Positions 53,201 through 60,677 of a stretch of DNA of 64,000 nt are shown here, piece after piece. Under the pieces are notes generated by a model, which saw only the letters and a list, made by a program, of their open reading frames with translations, was not told the origin of the DNA and did no database searches. The DNA is taken from contig CANIKO010000017.1 of NCBI GenBank assembly GCA_947468275.1, positions 1-64,000 of the forward strand, in the 5' to 3' direction. The position numbers and the translations under genes are program-made. Origin of the DNA: Bacteroidota bacterium. Its GTDB lineage: Bacteria > Bacteroidota > Bacteroidia > NS11-12g > UBA9320. The first letter of the stretch is position 1. Every line of letters starts with the position of its first letter.

Positions 53201-55454
53201 AGCAAATCCTTCTCACGTTTATATTATTGCCGGCAAGTTTTCGGTAACCCTTACTGTTATTGATGAACTGGGCTGTCAGGATAAAATCACATTTAAAGAT
53301 TTAATATTAATTGACGGCCCAATTGGTACCTATAAATTTGATAAAAAAGCCGGATGTACTCCGCTGTTTGTAAATTTTGACGCCATCATTTCTAACACCT
53401 CTAAACTGGAATGGGACATGGGGGATGGTGAAATAATTCAAGACACAACTAAGACGGGGCATACCTATACGCGAGTTGGGAAGTATATTCCGCTATTGGT
53501 TTTGGCTGATAGTTTTGGGTGTAAATATACCTTACCACCTATTGATACTATTAATGTTTTCCCAATCCCAATTCCTCAATTCAATTTTACTTCACCTTGC
53601 ATAAAGCAACCTGTTTATTTCACCAATACCACCAATCCTTTAAAGGGAACTATTAAAAAATGTGAATGGAATTTTGGGGATGGAGATACCTCGTTGCGAT
53701 TTGAACCAAGCCATATTTTTAAAACCAAAGGCAAGTATGATGTAACATTGAAGGTTTGGAATACTGACAGTTGCGAAGCGCAAATAACAAAACAAGTAGT
53801 TATTAAAAATACAGCTGCTGCTTTTAAACCCGGAAAAGATTTTTACTGCACAGGCCAAATACCTTCTTTAATAAACACTTCTCAATCAGATACTACTTTT
53901 AAATTATACAATTGGTTTTTGAATGATTCATTAATCTCCATTAATAAAACACCAAGTCTACCGAAACTATCATCGGGACTATACAAAATCACATTGGCTA
54001 TTAAAGATAATTTTGGATGTGAGGACACCATTACTCAAAAAAATGGGTTGTTAATAAGTGATACTCTTCCCCCTATTCCTCCATTTATTTACAGAGTTTC
54101 GGTTGAAAATGATTATGATGTGATATTAGATTTTTCAAGCTATCGTGGTTTTGATTTTAAAGAGTATGGCATATATAGTGGCAACAAAAAAATTATAATT
54201 TTATCTAATATTAGCGATACCTCTCAAATAATTAATTCGCTCAATACGCTTCACAATGTGTATTGTTATAAAGTAACAGCTACCAACCTTTGCGGATATG
54301 AGTCGGATATCAATTTGGCTTTGGAGCATTGCACCGTGGAAGCCGCTGCATCTGGTGCTTTTAAACGAGTGGATTTGTTATGGAATGCCTACAAAGGTTG
54401 GCCGGTAAGTAAATATGAAATATTTAGAGAAGACATTGGCCAAAAAGGAAAATATGATTATTTGGCTACTGTTGCTGGTAATCAGTTAAACTATACCGAT
54501 ACCAATGTGTATTGTAAAATTATACATTTTTATAAAATAAAAGCTTTTGAAAACGGAGGCTATAATCAAATTTCATGGAGTGATACCACAGCAGCTAAAC
54601 CATTGTTTTCCAATTCAGTTCCACCAAATAATACCATTAGAGCCACAGTAGATTTTGATAAAGAAATAACTATTGAATGGACCGGAAGCGGTTCGCCACG
54701 AATACCAATTCAGGAATATGTGCTTGAAAAATCGGAAGATGGCAATAATTACAAATGGTATCAAAGTTTTAAACCTGATGAATTTGCCTTTACCGATAAA
54801 AAAGTTTTGGTAGATGATAAATCCTATTTTTATAGAACCTACGCTATAGATACCTGCAAACTGTTGAGCCCGATTACAAATTTTGCTAAAACTATTTTGC
54901 TCCATGCTGATACCACGGTTACCGAACGACCCTTTGTAACTTGGAGCAGCTATCAAGGCTGGACCGAAGGTGTAAATGAATACGAAGTACAACGTAAAAA
55001 AGCCGATGGAACTTTTACCACTGTTGGTATTACTTCAGCAAATGATTCAATGTTGGTGGATAATGTTACTGACCTAAATGGATATCCATATTACTGCTAC
55101 AGAGTAATTGGTTATAAAAATATGATTAATGGCAAAAAGCAAATTTTCAGTATTTCAAACGAAGATTGTGCGCCTGTGAGGTCGAGAATTTTTGCGGCCA
55201 ATGCCTTTACAATAAACGGTGATAACCTGAATGAAACCTTTGATATTAAAGGGCTTTATATCCGTGATTATAATATAAAAATATTTAATCGCTGGGGCGA
55301 TAAAGTATTTGAAAGCAGTGATATGAATGTGGATTGGGACGGATACTATGATGGCAAAATTAGTCAAATGGACGCCTATATCTGGATAATAAAAGCAGTA
55401 GGTGTAGATGATGTGAGCTGGCCGATGACAGGAACAGTGACTATTATTAGATAA
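50229..55454 (+). CDS. Giant PKD-repeat surface protein with gliding-motility (T9SS type B) C terminus
   Basis: A 1741-residue secreted protein. It starts at a TTG (50229), no ATG being available, with a signal peptide ending FAKAQ. About a dozen PKD-type domains fill residues 20-1280; many show the core 'W-D-F/L-G-D/N-G' (YFWDLGNGNT, FEWDFGDGTN, YFWDFGDGSF, CEWNFGDGDT), and each has one or two Cys. Fibronectin-III-like domains follow (1290-1640). The CHU_C tail (AFTINGDNLNETFDIKGL, then NIKIFNRWGDKVFES) is the type B sorting signal. Probably a cell-surface adhesin or filament. TATATTCG at 50211-50218 may be the -7 box, giving a very short leader. Confidence 0.85.
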   Translation: MQKTFNLILFFLVAVPFAKAQPKAAFYASPNKGCSPATIKYINQSAGTGLTYFWDLGNGNTSTIKDPQAIYYTPGLYTIKLVVTDVKGKKDSIARTKYAEVFKNPIANFDATSRTGCTPFDPGLTDKSTRGSAMITQWTWDYGNGMVSTSQTPYYAYTSEGVYTVSLLVKDANGCQSDVIKKQYITANSTPQPIFIADKTSACTKPLTVNFTNKSTGLKTGDQFEWDFGDGTNSTDKNPKKTYTDTGSFTVVLTVKSANGCNTSSKLSNYINIIKPKPSFNAYPNPACENSEITFFNTSKPASFSYLCNWDLGDGNTAKGTKATNKYKSKGTYTIKLTISLSDGSCKETITVPDAITILAKPIAKFTISDTLMCKPGLIDTLIDKSVGGTMRNWYLNDSFISSNRGVIINIKKKGYSKITLVSGNGSCYDTLVNNTAIYADTIKPDIIIDPKRGCKPLNVNFTDATQTKLQITSRIWDLGDGNSDYRESFSYTYTSAGTYIVNLTVTTKPGCSFSTVDTVKVGLRPDISFTFPKTSLCNLDYLDIKTAKNNNGLKIDEWLWFLDSNFIDSTKILHRKIRVKPDTYNVKLVAGNNGCYDTLVIKDILRIMPPLVSYIMIFDSCKGFPYTFINTSDSADKIGWVMSNNSTILNKDTLIVSNIAGPWPQLLWGKNTKSGCVDSLPIIVNPIFRSASFSYSGGLCSPANLTLNNNSSGYDKFFWNWGDGTKEANDNTSISKTFLNAGSYKVTLKAKTNDGCQDSFSQVIKVTGPQVLIDVSPKSGCGPIILTLINKTSDTSLKNKFWQISGLAPIAVTADTMYYTLKKPGPLKGGNYAVTLSMQDKNGCKGIGSDTVKVIGLSYHFQVLSMATCSYPKLTIRPIFHESSLDEKKLNFFWDIGDGRKFTGSPIDFWYKTPGVYKLSLKVVDENSCVTELDTLIQNNQKSITASLLADKLEANCPPLRVNFVSKSQSKFGKIEKYFWDFGDGSFSTLANPSHVYIIAGKFSVTLTVIDELGCQDKITFKDLILIDGPIGTYKFDKKAGCTPLFVNFDAIISNTSKLEWDMGDGEIIQDTTKTGHTYTRVGKYIPLLVLADSFGCKYTLPPIDTINVFPIPIPQFNFTSPCIKQPVYFTNTTNPLKGTIKKCEWNFGDGDTSLRFEPSHIFKTKGKYDVTLKVWNTDSCEAQITKQVVIKNTAAAFKPGKDFYCTGQIPSLINTSQSDTTFKLYNWFLNDSLISINKTPSLPKLSSGLYKITLAIKDNFGCEDTITQKNGLLISDTLPPIPPFIYRVSVENDYDVILDFSSYRGFDFKEYGIYSGNKKIIILSNISDTSQIINSLNTLHNVYCYKVTATNLCGYESDINLALEHCTVEAAASGAFKRVDLLWNAYKGWPVSKYEIFREDIGQKGKYDYLATVAGNQLNYTDTNVYCKIIHFYKIKAFENGGYNQISWSDTTAAKPLFSNSVPPNNTIRATVDFDKEITIEWTGSGSPRIPIQEYVLEKSEDGNNYKWYQSFKPDEFAFTDKKVLVDDKSYFYRTYAIDTCKLLSPITNFAKTILLHADTTVTERPFVTWSSYQGWTEGVNEYEVQRKKADGTFTTVGITSANDSMLVDNVTDLNGYPYYCYRVIGYKNMINGKKQIFSISNEDCAPVRSRIFAANAFTINGDNLNETFDIKGLYIRDYNIKIFNRWGDKVFESSDMNVDWDGYYDGKISQMDAYIWIIKAVGVDDVSWPMTGTVTIIR

Positions 55455-55457
55455 TCC

Positions 55458-56177
55458 TTAATCAAACATCAATTCAGCCTGAGCAATACTTTCAGGTTTC
55501 CCCACATCCAAAAATTTACAATTGCCTTGGTCAAAACCTTTAATAATGTAGGTTTTTGATAATTCAAGATAGACATCCACCATCGAAAATTTGCCGGTTT
55601 GAGTGATATGCTTAAAAATTTCAGGAGAAATAATATGTAATCCGCTAAAAGCTTTTCGGGTAAGATTAGAGTTGGGCCGAGTAATAATTTTTTGGTTGGT
55701 TTTTATATTTTCCCAGCCGCTTAATAGGTTGTTTTCATCAAACAAAAAGTAACGGGAAGTGTCACGGTTGCTGACGGCCAAAGTTGCCAGAGCTTTGTTC
55801 AATTTGTGGTATTCCAAAAGTTTCTCTAAATCTAAATCTGTTAAAATATCTGCGTTAAGCAAAATAAAAGGTTCATCCGAATCTTGAAAAAACCAGGCTG
55901 CTTTTTTTAACCCTCCGCCGGTTTCAAGTGGTTCATCTGTTTCATCGCTTATTATAATTTTCGTCCCCCAGCCACTATTATTACTAATAGATTCTATAAT
56001 TTGGGAAGCAAAATGATGAACATTAATCATGATTTCAGTAATACCGAACGATTTTAAATATTCTACATTTCGTTGCAATAAGGATTTGCCATTAACTTCG
56101 GCCAAAGCTTTTGGGTGATTATTCGTAAAAGGTTTGAGCCGTGTACCAAGCCCGGCTGCCAAAATCATTGCTTTCAT
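55458..56177 (-). CDS. Sugar-1-phosphate nucleotidyltransferase, MurU-like
   Basis: A 239-residue nucleotidyltransferase with the donor-binding loop AAGLGTRLKPFTNNHPKALAE-type start (GLGTRL...PKAL) and the metal site LLNADILTD. MurU makes UDP-MurNAc from MurNAc-1-phosphate in cell-wall recycling. The gene lies next to an AmgK-like kinase (56269-57720), its usual partner, which raises confidence. Other NDP-sugar synthases of similar size cannot be excluded. It lies 91 bases after the kinase gene on the same strand. Confidence 0.8.
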   Translation of the reverse strand: MKAMILAAGLGTRLKPFTNNHPKALAEVNGKSLLQRNVEYLKSFGITEIMINVHHFASQIIESISNNSGWGTKIIISDETDEPLETGGGLKKAAWFFQDSDEPFILLNADILTDLDLEKLLEYHKLNKALATLAVSNRDTSRYFLFDENNLLSGWENIKTNQKIITRPNSNLTRKAFSGLHIISPEIFKHITQTGKFSMVDVYLELSKTYIIKGFDQGNCKFLDVGKPESIAQAELMFD

Positions 56178-56268
56178 AAGTAACTTTCTATTTTTTAATT
56201 TTAAGCCTTATGGAATACCCCTGAAAATCTTATCTGACTGGTGTACATTTTTGTATATGGGTATTTCA

Positions 56269-57720
56269 TTAAAACCCGCGTTTTTCTTTAATGCCTTGTT
56301 CAATATGGTTTATTTCAACTTTCACATTAAACTTATTTCGTAAATGACGAGCCAAAGCATCAGCGGCATATACACTGCGATGCTGCCCACCAGTGCAGCC
56401 AAAATTTATCATTAGCGAAGAAAAACCACGTTTTAAATAGTCGGAAACTGAAATATCAACTAAATTATAAACATTATTCATAAACCCGGGCATCTCTGTT
56501 TTTTGCTCCAAAAAATCTTTTACAGCTTTATCTCTACCTGTTTGAACTTTAAATTCTTCCAGCCTTCCGGGATTTAAAATCCCCCGGCAATCAAATACAA
56601 AACCACCGCCATTATCTGATTCATCACTTGGATAACCCGTTTTTTTATATGAAAAGCTATTAATTTTTATAATTAATGGCGTTTGGTCATTAGCTTTAAT
56701 ATTGGTAAACCTGCTAACCATTTCATCACTTACTATTATGGTTAAAAGCCTTTCAAATTCAGGAACAGAAATCCCAACCATTTTATGCTTTAAAAAATTA
56801 TGAAGGTTTTGAAGGGCCAAAGGAATACTATCCAAAAAATGGGCTTTCCTCTCAAAAATTCCCCGGAAACCATAAGCCCCTAAAACTTGCAAAAGCCTTA
56901 TTAAAACGTAGCCATTATATTGACTCACAAATCTGTTTCTATCTATCGGGCTTCCAAGTGTTTCGTCCACACAACCCATATAATAATCCAGCAAACTATC
57001 TTTCCATTTATCGCTCAACTCCGCTTTAGCCTGCCACAGAAATGAAGCCACATCGTATTGTAAAGCCCCTTTCATCCCACCCTGATAATCTATAAAAAAC
57101 ACAGTATCATTTTGCACCATTACATTTCGGCTTTGAAAATCGCGGTACATGAAAAATTTATAATCTACTCTTGAAAGATAATTGCTTAAGGCATCAAAGT
57201 CTTCAATCAACTTTTCCTTGTCATAAGGGATTTTTAAAGTATCTAAAAAATAATATTTAAAGTAAAGTAAATCTGAAAGAATAGCCTGCTTTCCAAATTC
57301 TTTGGAAGTGATACAGTGGTCATAATCCAAACCTTTATCACCTAGTATTTGTAGCTTTGCTAAGTTTTTTAATGATTGCTTTAATAAATCATAAACCTCT
57401 TCGGTTTTACCTTTTTCTTCAATTACATTTAGCAAAGAAGCATCTCCAAAATCCGATTGCAGATAAATAGTTTTGTCGTTATTTATTGCAAAAATTTCAG
57501 GAACCGGAAAATTTAAAGCTTTGAAATGTTTTGAAAAATAACAAAATGTTTCATTCTCCTTTTGGTTTGAATTTACAGTAGCTATTACCGATTCTGATTC
57601 AGCTTCAATCCTAAAATACTGTCGGTCGCTGCCACTTTGTGGCAATCGTGAAATATTTAAAGGTTTATTATTAAAGCAGGAAACATAAAGTTTAGATATT
57701 TCATCGGTTATTTCCTGCAT
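56269..57720 (-). CDS. AmgK-like aminoglycoside-phosphotransferase-fold kinase fused to a RapZ C-terminal domain
   Basis: A 483-residue fusion. Residues 1-330 are an APH-fold kinase: the catalytic loop is YRDFQSRN with Asp194, and the metal site is FIDYQGG. AmgK phosphorylates the anomeric carbon of MurNAc or GlcNAc, feeding MurU. Residues about 345-480 match the RapZ C-terminal domain (INFGCTGGQHRSV, His447), which in E. coli binds glucosamine-6-phosphate and the small RNA GlmZ. Here there is no RapZ N-terminal ATPase. The fused domain may sense an amino-sugar metabolite and set kinase activity (inference). Confidence 0.82.
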   Translation of the reverse strand: MQEITDEISKLYVSCFNNKPLNISRLPQSGSDRQYFRIEAESESVIATVNSNQKENETFCYFSKHFKALNFPVPEIFAINNDKTIYLQSDFGDASLLNVIEEKGKTEEVYDLLKQSLKNLAKLQILGDKGLDYDHCITSKEFGKQAILSDLLYFKYYFLDTLKIPYDKEKLIEDFDALSNYLSRVDYKFFMYRDFQSRNVMVQNDTVFFIDYQGGMKGALQYDVASFLWQAKAELSDKWKDSLLDYYMGCVDETLGSPIDRNRFVSQYNGYVLIRLLQVLGAYGFRGIFERKAHFLDSIPLALQNLHNFLKHKMVGISVPEFERLLTIIVSDEMVSRFTNIKANDQTPLIIKINSFSYKKTGYPSDESDNGGGFVFDCRGILNPGRLEEFKVQTGRDKAVKDFLEQKTEMPGFMNNVYNLVDISVSDYLKRGFSSLMINFGCTGGQHRSVYAADALARHLRNKFNVKVEINHIEQGIKEKRGF

Positions 57721-57865
57721 ACGGTTTTTTTAAGAAAAACTTGGCGGGCTCAAAGTTACAGTGTTCGAACTCTATTGCAAAGGATTTGGAGGAAATCATT
57801 GATTTTTATTCTTTAGTTTTTAATAAATAGCCGTATTTTTTTAGTTATGGTATTTAGGTGTTAAA

Positions 57866-57993
57866 ATGTCCTTTGGATTCTTAAATTTAGAAGACACCCC
57901 TTCGGTAAGGGAAAAGAAATTCCAATTCCGGTTTTTTATGACCGCAGTTATAAAAGTGCAATTTTATTAGGGCGAAGAAAAGAAAATAAATGA
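57866..57993 (+). pseudogene. Frameshifted small reading frame
   Basis: ATG at 57866 opens MSFGFLNLEDTP. In the next frame over, FGKGKEIPIPVFYDRSYKSA then ILLGRRKENK runs to a TGA at 57991-57993. The two halves overlap in sequence and each reads coding-like, so a small frameshift probably split a gene of about 42 codons. The family is not recognised. It may be a dead scrap of a larger gene. Confidence 0.35.
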
Positions 57994-58113
57994 TTGAAAA
58001 GAGATAAACATTGGGGGTTTTTAGGTATTAGGCCAAAAGTTAGTTGTAAACTGTCTTGCAAGAGAATTAACTGCCAAGGGCGGAGAGTAATAAAATCATT
58101 TTAATAAAATTTA

Positions 58114-58129
58114 TAGTACCCTGGTACTA
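58114..58129. promoter_or_regulatory. Dyad TAGTACCCTGGTACTA, candidate operator of the sensor operon
   Basis: A perfect palindrome (TAGTACC-CT-GGTACTA), 130 bases before the first gene of the kinase-regulator operon. A second copy with 12 of 16 bases identical lies at 60591-60606, and a third, weaker one at 60569-60584. Confidence 0.5.
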
Positions 58130-58259
58130 GATAACACTTGTTTTTGGTTCAGTTTTATCATAAGACTTTCCTATTTTTATTTTTTCGTAAGAAAATAAAT
58201 AAAAAGCAAAGCCGACATTTAATATAATTTATAATTGTGGAAATTATAAATATAAATTT

Positions 58260-58571
58260 ATGTCATTTACAGGAACCGAAATTCACACTATTAGCCTGCT
58301 TGATGCAGCCGATTTAACAGCCAATTACAGAACCAATCACCCCGGGGCAATCAAGGCATTTTATTACAGCAAAGCCGCTATTTCAGCCATTTTAGCACAA
58401 GAAGATTGTGTAGGTATTCGCATTTATTACGGGGAGGATGATGAAGATAATCCAAAATTAGTAATATGCGGTGTATTAGCCAATGAAGACGATATCGATG
58501 ATGGATTATTGGCTGAGTTTGGCCTGCCTTGCCCCACACAATGTGGAAGCTCCAACGCATTAAATTCTTGA
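58260..58571 (+). CDS. Small acidic protein of unknown function
   Basis: A 103-residue cytosolic protein. A segment GIRIYYGEDDEDNPKLVICG and an acidic stretch (ANEDDIDDGLLAEFG) precede a C-terminal CPTQCG pair. I know such proteins from Bacteroidota only as hypotheticals. It is first in an operon with a multi-TM protein, a histidine kinase and a response regulator (stop overlaps the next start, TGATG), so it may belong to the signalling unit. Confidence 0.65.
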   Translation: MSFTGTEIHTISLLDAADLTANYRTNHPGAIKAFYYSKAAISAILAQEDCVGIRIYYGEDDEDNPKLVICGVLANEDDIDDGLLAEFGLPCPTQCGSSNALNS

Positions 58572-59200
58572 TGGTATTTAATATAATAAGCGTTTCATCC
58601 ATTTTATTCCCCCTTATTGCCGGGCTTTACTTTTATTACAGAATTGGAGAGCTACAAACTTATTTTTTATGGTTTATAGGTTTTTCATGTGTATTTGAAA
58701 TTGCGTCGAGTGTGCTGGCATACAATGGTATTCAAAATCATTGGGTATTCAGGCTGTTTTTGGTTTGTGATTTTTTGTTTTTTGCATGGTTTTTTTACCA
58801 ACGTCACAAGTATCCTAAATGGTTGCTCATATTTACCTATATAATCTCGGGTTTTATTGTGTTCGATTATTTCAATACTCTTTTGTTGCATGTATCACTT
58901 TATCACTCCAATTTGTTTTTTCTTTCTGTGTTCCTTTATTTTATTGTGCTTAGCTACTATGTTTTAATAACTTTGCTCGACGAATATAGTCCTACCCTCA
59001 ATCCCATTTTTTGGATAGCATCGGCCCGTTTATTTTATTATACCTGCATTTTTGTTATCTATGTTTCTTCAAGTTTTCCTATTTTTAGTTCCAATAGTTC
59101 CCATTCGGTTGATACATTTGCCATTATTAATGGAGTAGGGAATATCGTGTGTAATATATTGTTTGGCGTTAGTTTTTTATGCAAACGGGTTCAGGTATAG
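58571..59200 (+). CDS. Polytopic membrane protein, probable sensor partner of the kinase
   Basis: A 209-residue protein with about seven predicted membrane helices. The frame opens at 58529, but the ATG at 58571 overlaps the previous stop (TGATG) and is preferred. There is no catalytic motif. Its position between the acidic protein and a kinase that has only one membrane helix suggests a split receptor: this protein senses, the kinase signals (inference). It overlaps the kinase start by 22 bases. Confidence 0.65.
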   Translation: MVFNIISVSSILFPLIAGLYFYYRIGELQTYFLWFIGFSCVFEIASSVLAYNGIQNHWVFRLFLVCDFLFFAWFFYQRHKYPKWLLIFTYIISGFIVFDYFNTLLLHVSLYHSNLFFLSVFLYFIVLSYYVLITLLDEYSPTLNPIFWIASARLFYYTCIFVIYVSSSFPIFSSNSSHSVDTFAIINGVGNIVCNILFGVSFLCKRVQV

Positions 59201-59919
59201 ATTTAATTTTTACGTTCACTATTATTCTTATAGTAATAGTGCTTATGGTATTTGTAATTTTTATTATAGCCAACAAAAAACTAAAAGAACAAAAACAAAA
59301 TGCCATAAACAACCTGATAATGGGCGAACAAAACGAGCGGGGCCGTATAGCTCGCGATTTGCACGATACAATGGCTGTTGCAATTTTTGAAATCATACAT
59401 CTTATTGATGATATTGATTTGGAAAAGCCCGAAAAGATAAAAACAAAAAGAGAAGAGGCCAAGGAAAAATTAAGAATTGCCAGCCAAACCATCAGAGATA
59501 TTGCCCATGATATAATGCCTAAAACACTCAACGATCATGGCTTGGTATATACCCTTCAAAAATTAGCAGATAACCCACCTCAGGGAATAACCATCCACTT
59601 TGCCGATAATACCAATAGTCACCAATTTGAACCCTTAATTAATAACCATCTGTACAGTATAACTTTGGAACTGATACAAAATACAATAAAGCACAGCGGG
59701 GGTCATCAGGCCACTCTCGATCTTTTTTATAACAAGCCACTTAATCAATTGCATTATACCTATTACGATGATGGGCATGGGTTTAATAAACAACCGAGCA
59801 AGGATGGCCTGGGGCTTCAAAATATAATAACCCGGGCTGCCATTATTAATGGAGTAACAACAATACAAGGTGATAAAAATTTTTATTTAAATATAATAAT
59901 AAAACTAAAATCCCATTGA
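59179..59919 (+). CDS. Sensor histidine kinase, HisKA_3 (NarX-type)
   Basis: A 246-residue kinase with one N-terminal membrane helix (8-30), a coiled linker, the HisKA_3 phospho-acceptor His62 in RIARDLHDTM, and a HATPase_c domain with the N box ELIQNTIKHSGG and G boxes DDGHGFN and GLGLQNI. It has no sensor domain, so the input probably comes from the 7-helix protein encoded just upstream. It passes phosphate to the overlapping response regulator. Confidence 0.93.
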   Translation: MQTGSGIDLIFTFTIILIVIVLMVFVIFIIANKKLKEQKQNAINNLIMGEQNERGRIARDLHDTMAVAIFEIIHLIDDIDLEKPEKIKTKREEAKEKLRIASQTIRDIAHDIMPKTLNDHGLVYTLQKLADNPPQGITIHFADNTNSHQFEPLINNHLYSITLELIQNTIKHSGGHQATLDLFYNKPLNQLHYTYYDDGHGFNKQPSKDGLGLQNIITRAAIINGVTTIQGDKNFYLNIIIKLKSH

Positions 59920-60593
59920 GCCAATTAACCAACATATTAGTGGTAGATGACCATGCTGTAGTAAGGCAGGGAATAATAAATGTATTACTTAGCATAGAGA
60001 CTATAACACAGTGCGATGAAGCCGAAAACGGAAACCAAGCCCTTATTAAACTAGATGAAGGGCATTATGATATAGTATTTTTGGATATACAGATGAGTGG
60101 GATGGATGGGATAGAAACAGCACGCCATATAAAAATGCGCTATAAAAACACTAAAGTAATTATGTGTTCGGCCTTTAAGGAAAAAGGGCAAATAATAGCT
60201 CTAATGCAACTGGGGGTAGAAGGCTATATACTGAAAAGTGCCGATAAGCATGAAATTAATAAAGCCCTTACCCATATTGCATTAAACAATAGATACCTGA
60301 GCCCCGAAGTAGATGAAATATGGCAAAGCCATAAAACGGCTATAGCCCAATTAAAGGATAAAAGGAAACCAACCCCTATAATATTTACTGCCCGTGAAAA
60401 AGAGATTATCAAACTACTGTGCAAGGGTGATAGTGCAAAGCAAATTGCCGATAGATTATCTGTTTCCTACAACACCATAAAAAACCATCGGAGTAATATT
60501 ATGAAAAAAATGGAAGCGCATAACATGGTTGATATGATGAATTATGTTCGCGAAAATGCCGTTATTGTGAGTACTCTGGTATCATTTTTATAG
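59916..60593 (+). CDS. NarL/LuxR-family response regulator
   Basis: A 225-residue two-domain regulator. The receiver has the acidic pair VVDDH (Asp11, Asp12), phospho-acceptor Asp57 in VFLDIQMSG and a Lys in YILKSADK. The GerE/LuxR-type HTH runs from TAREKEIIKLLCKGDSAKQI to TIKNHRSNIMKKM. Start is a TTG at 59916 that overlaps the kinase stop by four bases; no better start exists. NarL-type regulators bind 2-fold sites, which fits the dyads at 58114, 60569 and 60591. Confidence 0.93.
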   Translation: MSQLTNILVVDDHAVVRQGIINVLLSIETITQCDEAENGNQALIKLDEGHYDIVFLDIQMSGMDGIETARHIKMRYKNTKVIMCSAFKEKGQIIALMQLGVEGYILKSADKHEINKALTHIALNNRYLSPEVDEIWQSHKTAIAQLKDKRKPTPIIFTAREKEIIKLLCKGDSAKQIADRLSVSYNTIKNHRSNIMKKMEAHNMVDMMNYVRENAVIVSTLVSFL

Positions 60594-60612
60594 TACCACA
60601 GCACTATTTTTG
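60569..60612 (+). promoter_or_regulatory. Two phased dyads and a -7 box before the adhesin gene
   Basis: GAGTACTCTGGTATCA (60569-60584) and TAGTACCACAGCACTA (60591-60606) each match the 58114 dyad in 12 of 16 positions. Their starts are 22 bases apart, two helical turns, so they lie on one face of the DNA. TATTTTTG (60605-60612), a -7 match, begins in the second. The adhesin ATG follows 65 bases later. Confidence 0.5.
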
Positions 60613-60677
60613 GGCTAAATGTTAGGTTATACGGTTTAATTGATTTTAAGTTTGAGAAACATTAATTAAAAAAAAAC

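Larger units (their letters stand above)
57721..58259. other. Long intergenic region (539 bp)
   Basis: Contains one frameshifted remnant (57866-57993), one 16-bp dyad (58114-58129) and otherwise AT-rich DNA without an open frame of note. A short GTTCGAAC at 57763-57770 resembles a tRNA T-loop but has no matching arms. It separates the divergent kinase gene from the sensor operon. Confidence 0.7.

Noticed and set aside
57741-57785. tRNA-like GTTCGAAC
   Set aside because: The flanks do not form a T stem, and no acceptor, D or anticodon arm can be drawn.
59163-59390. Alternative 75-codon frame across the kinase start
   Set aside because: It lies within two overlapping genes in another frame and reads as low-complexity shadow.
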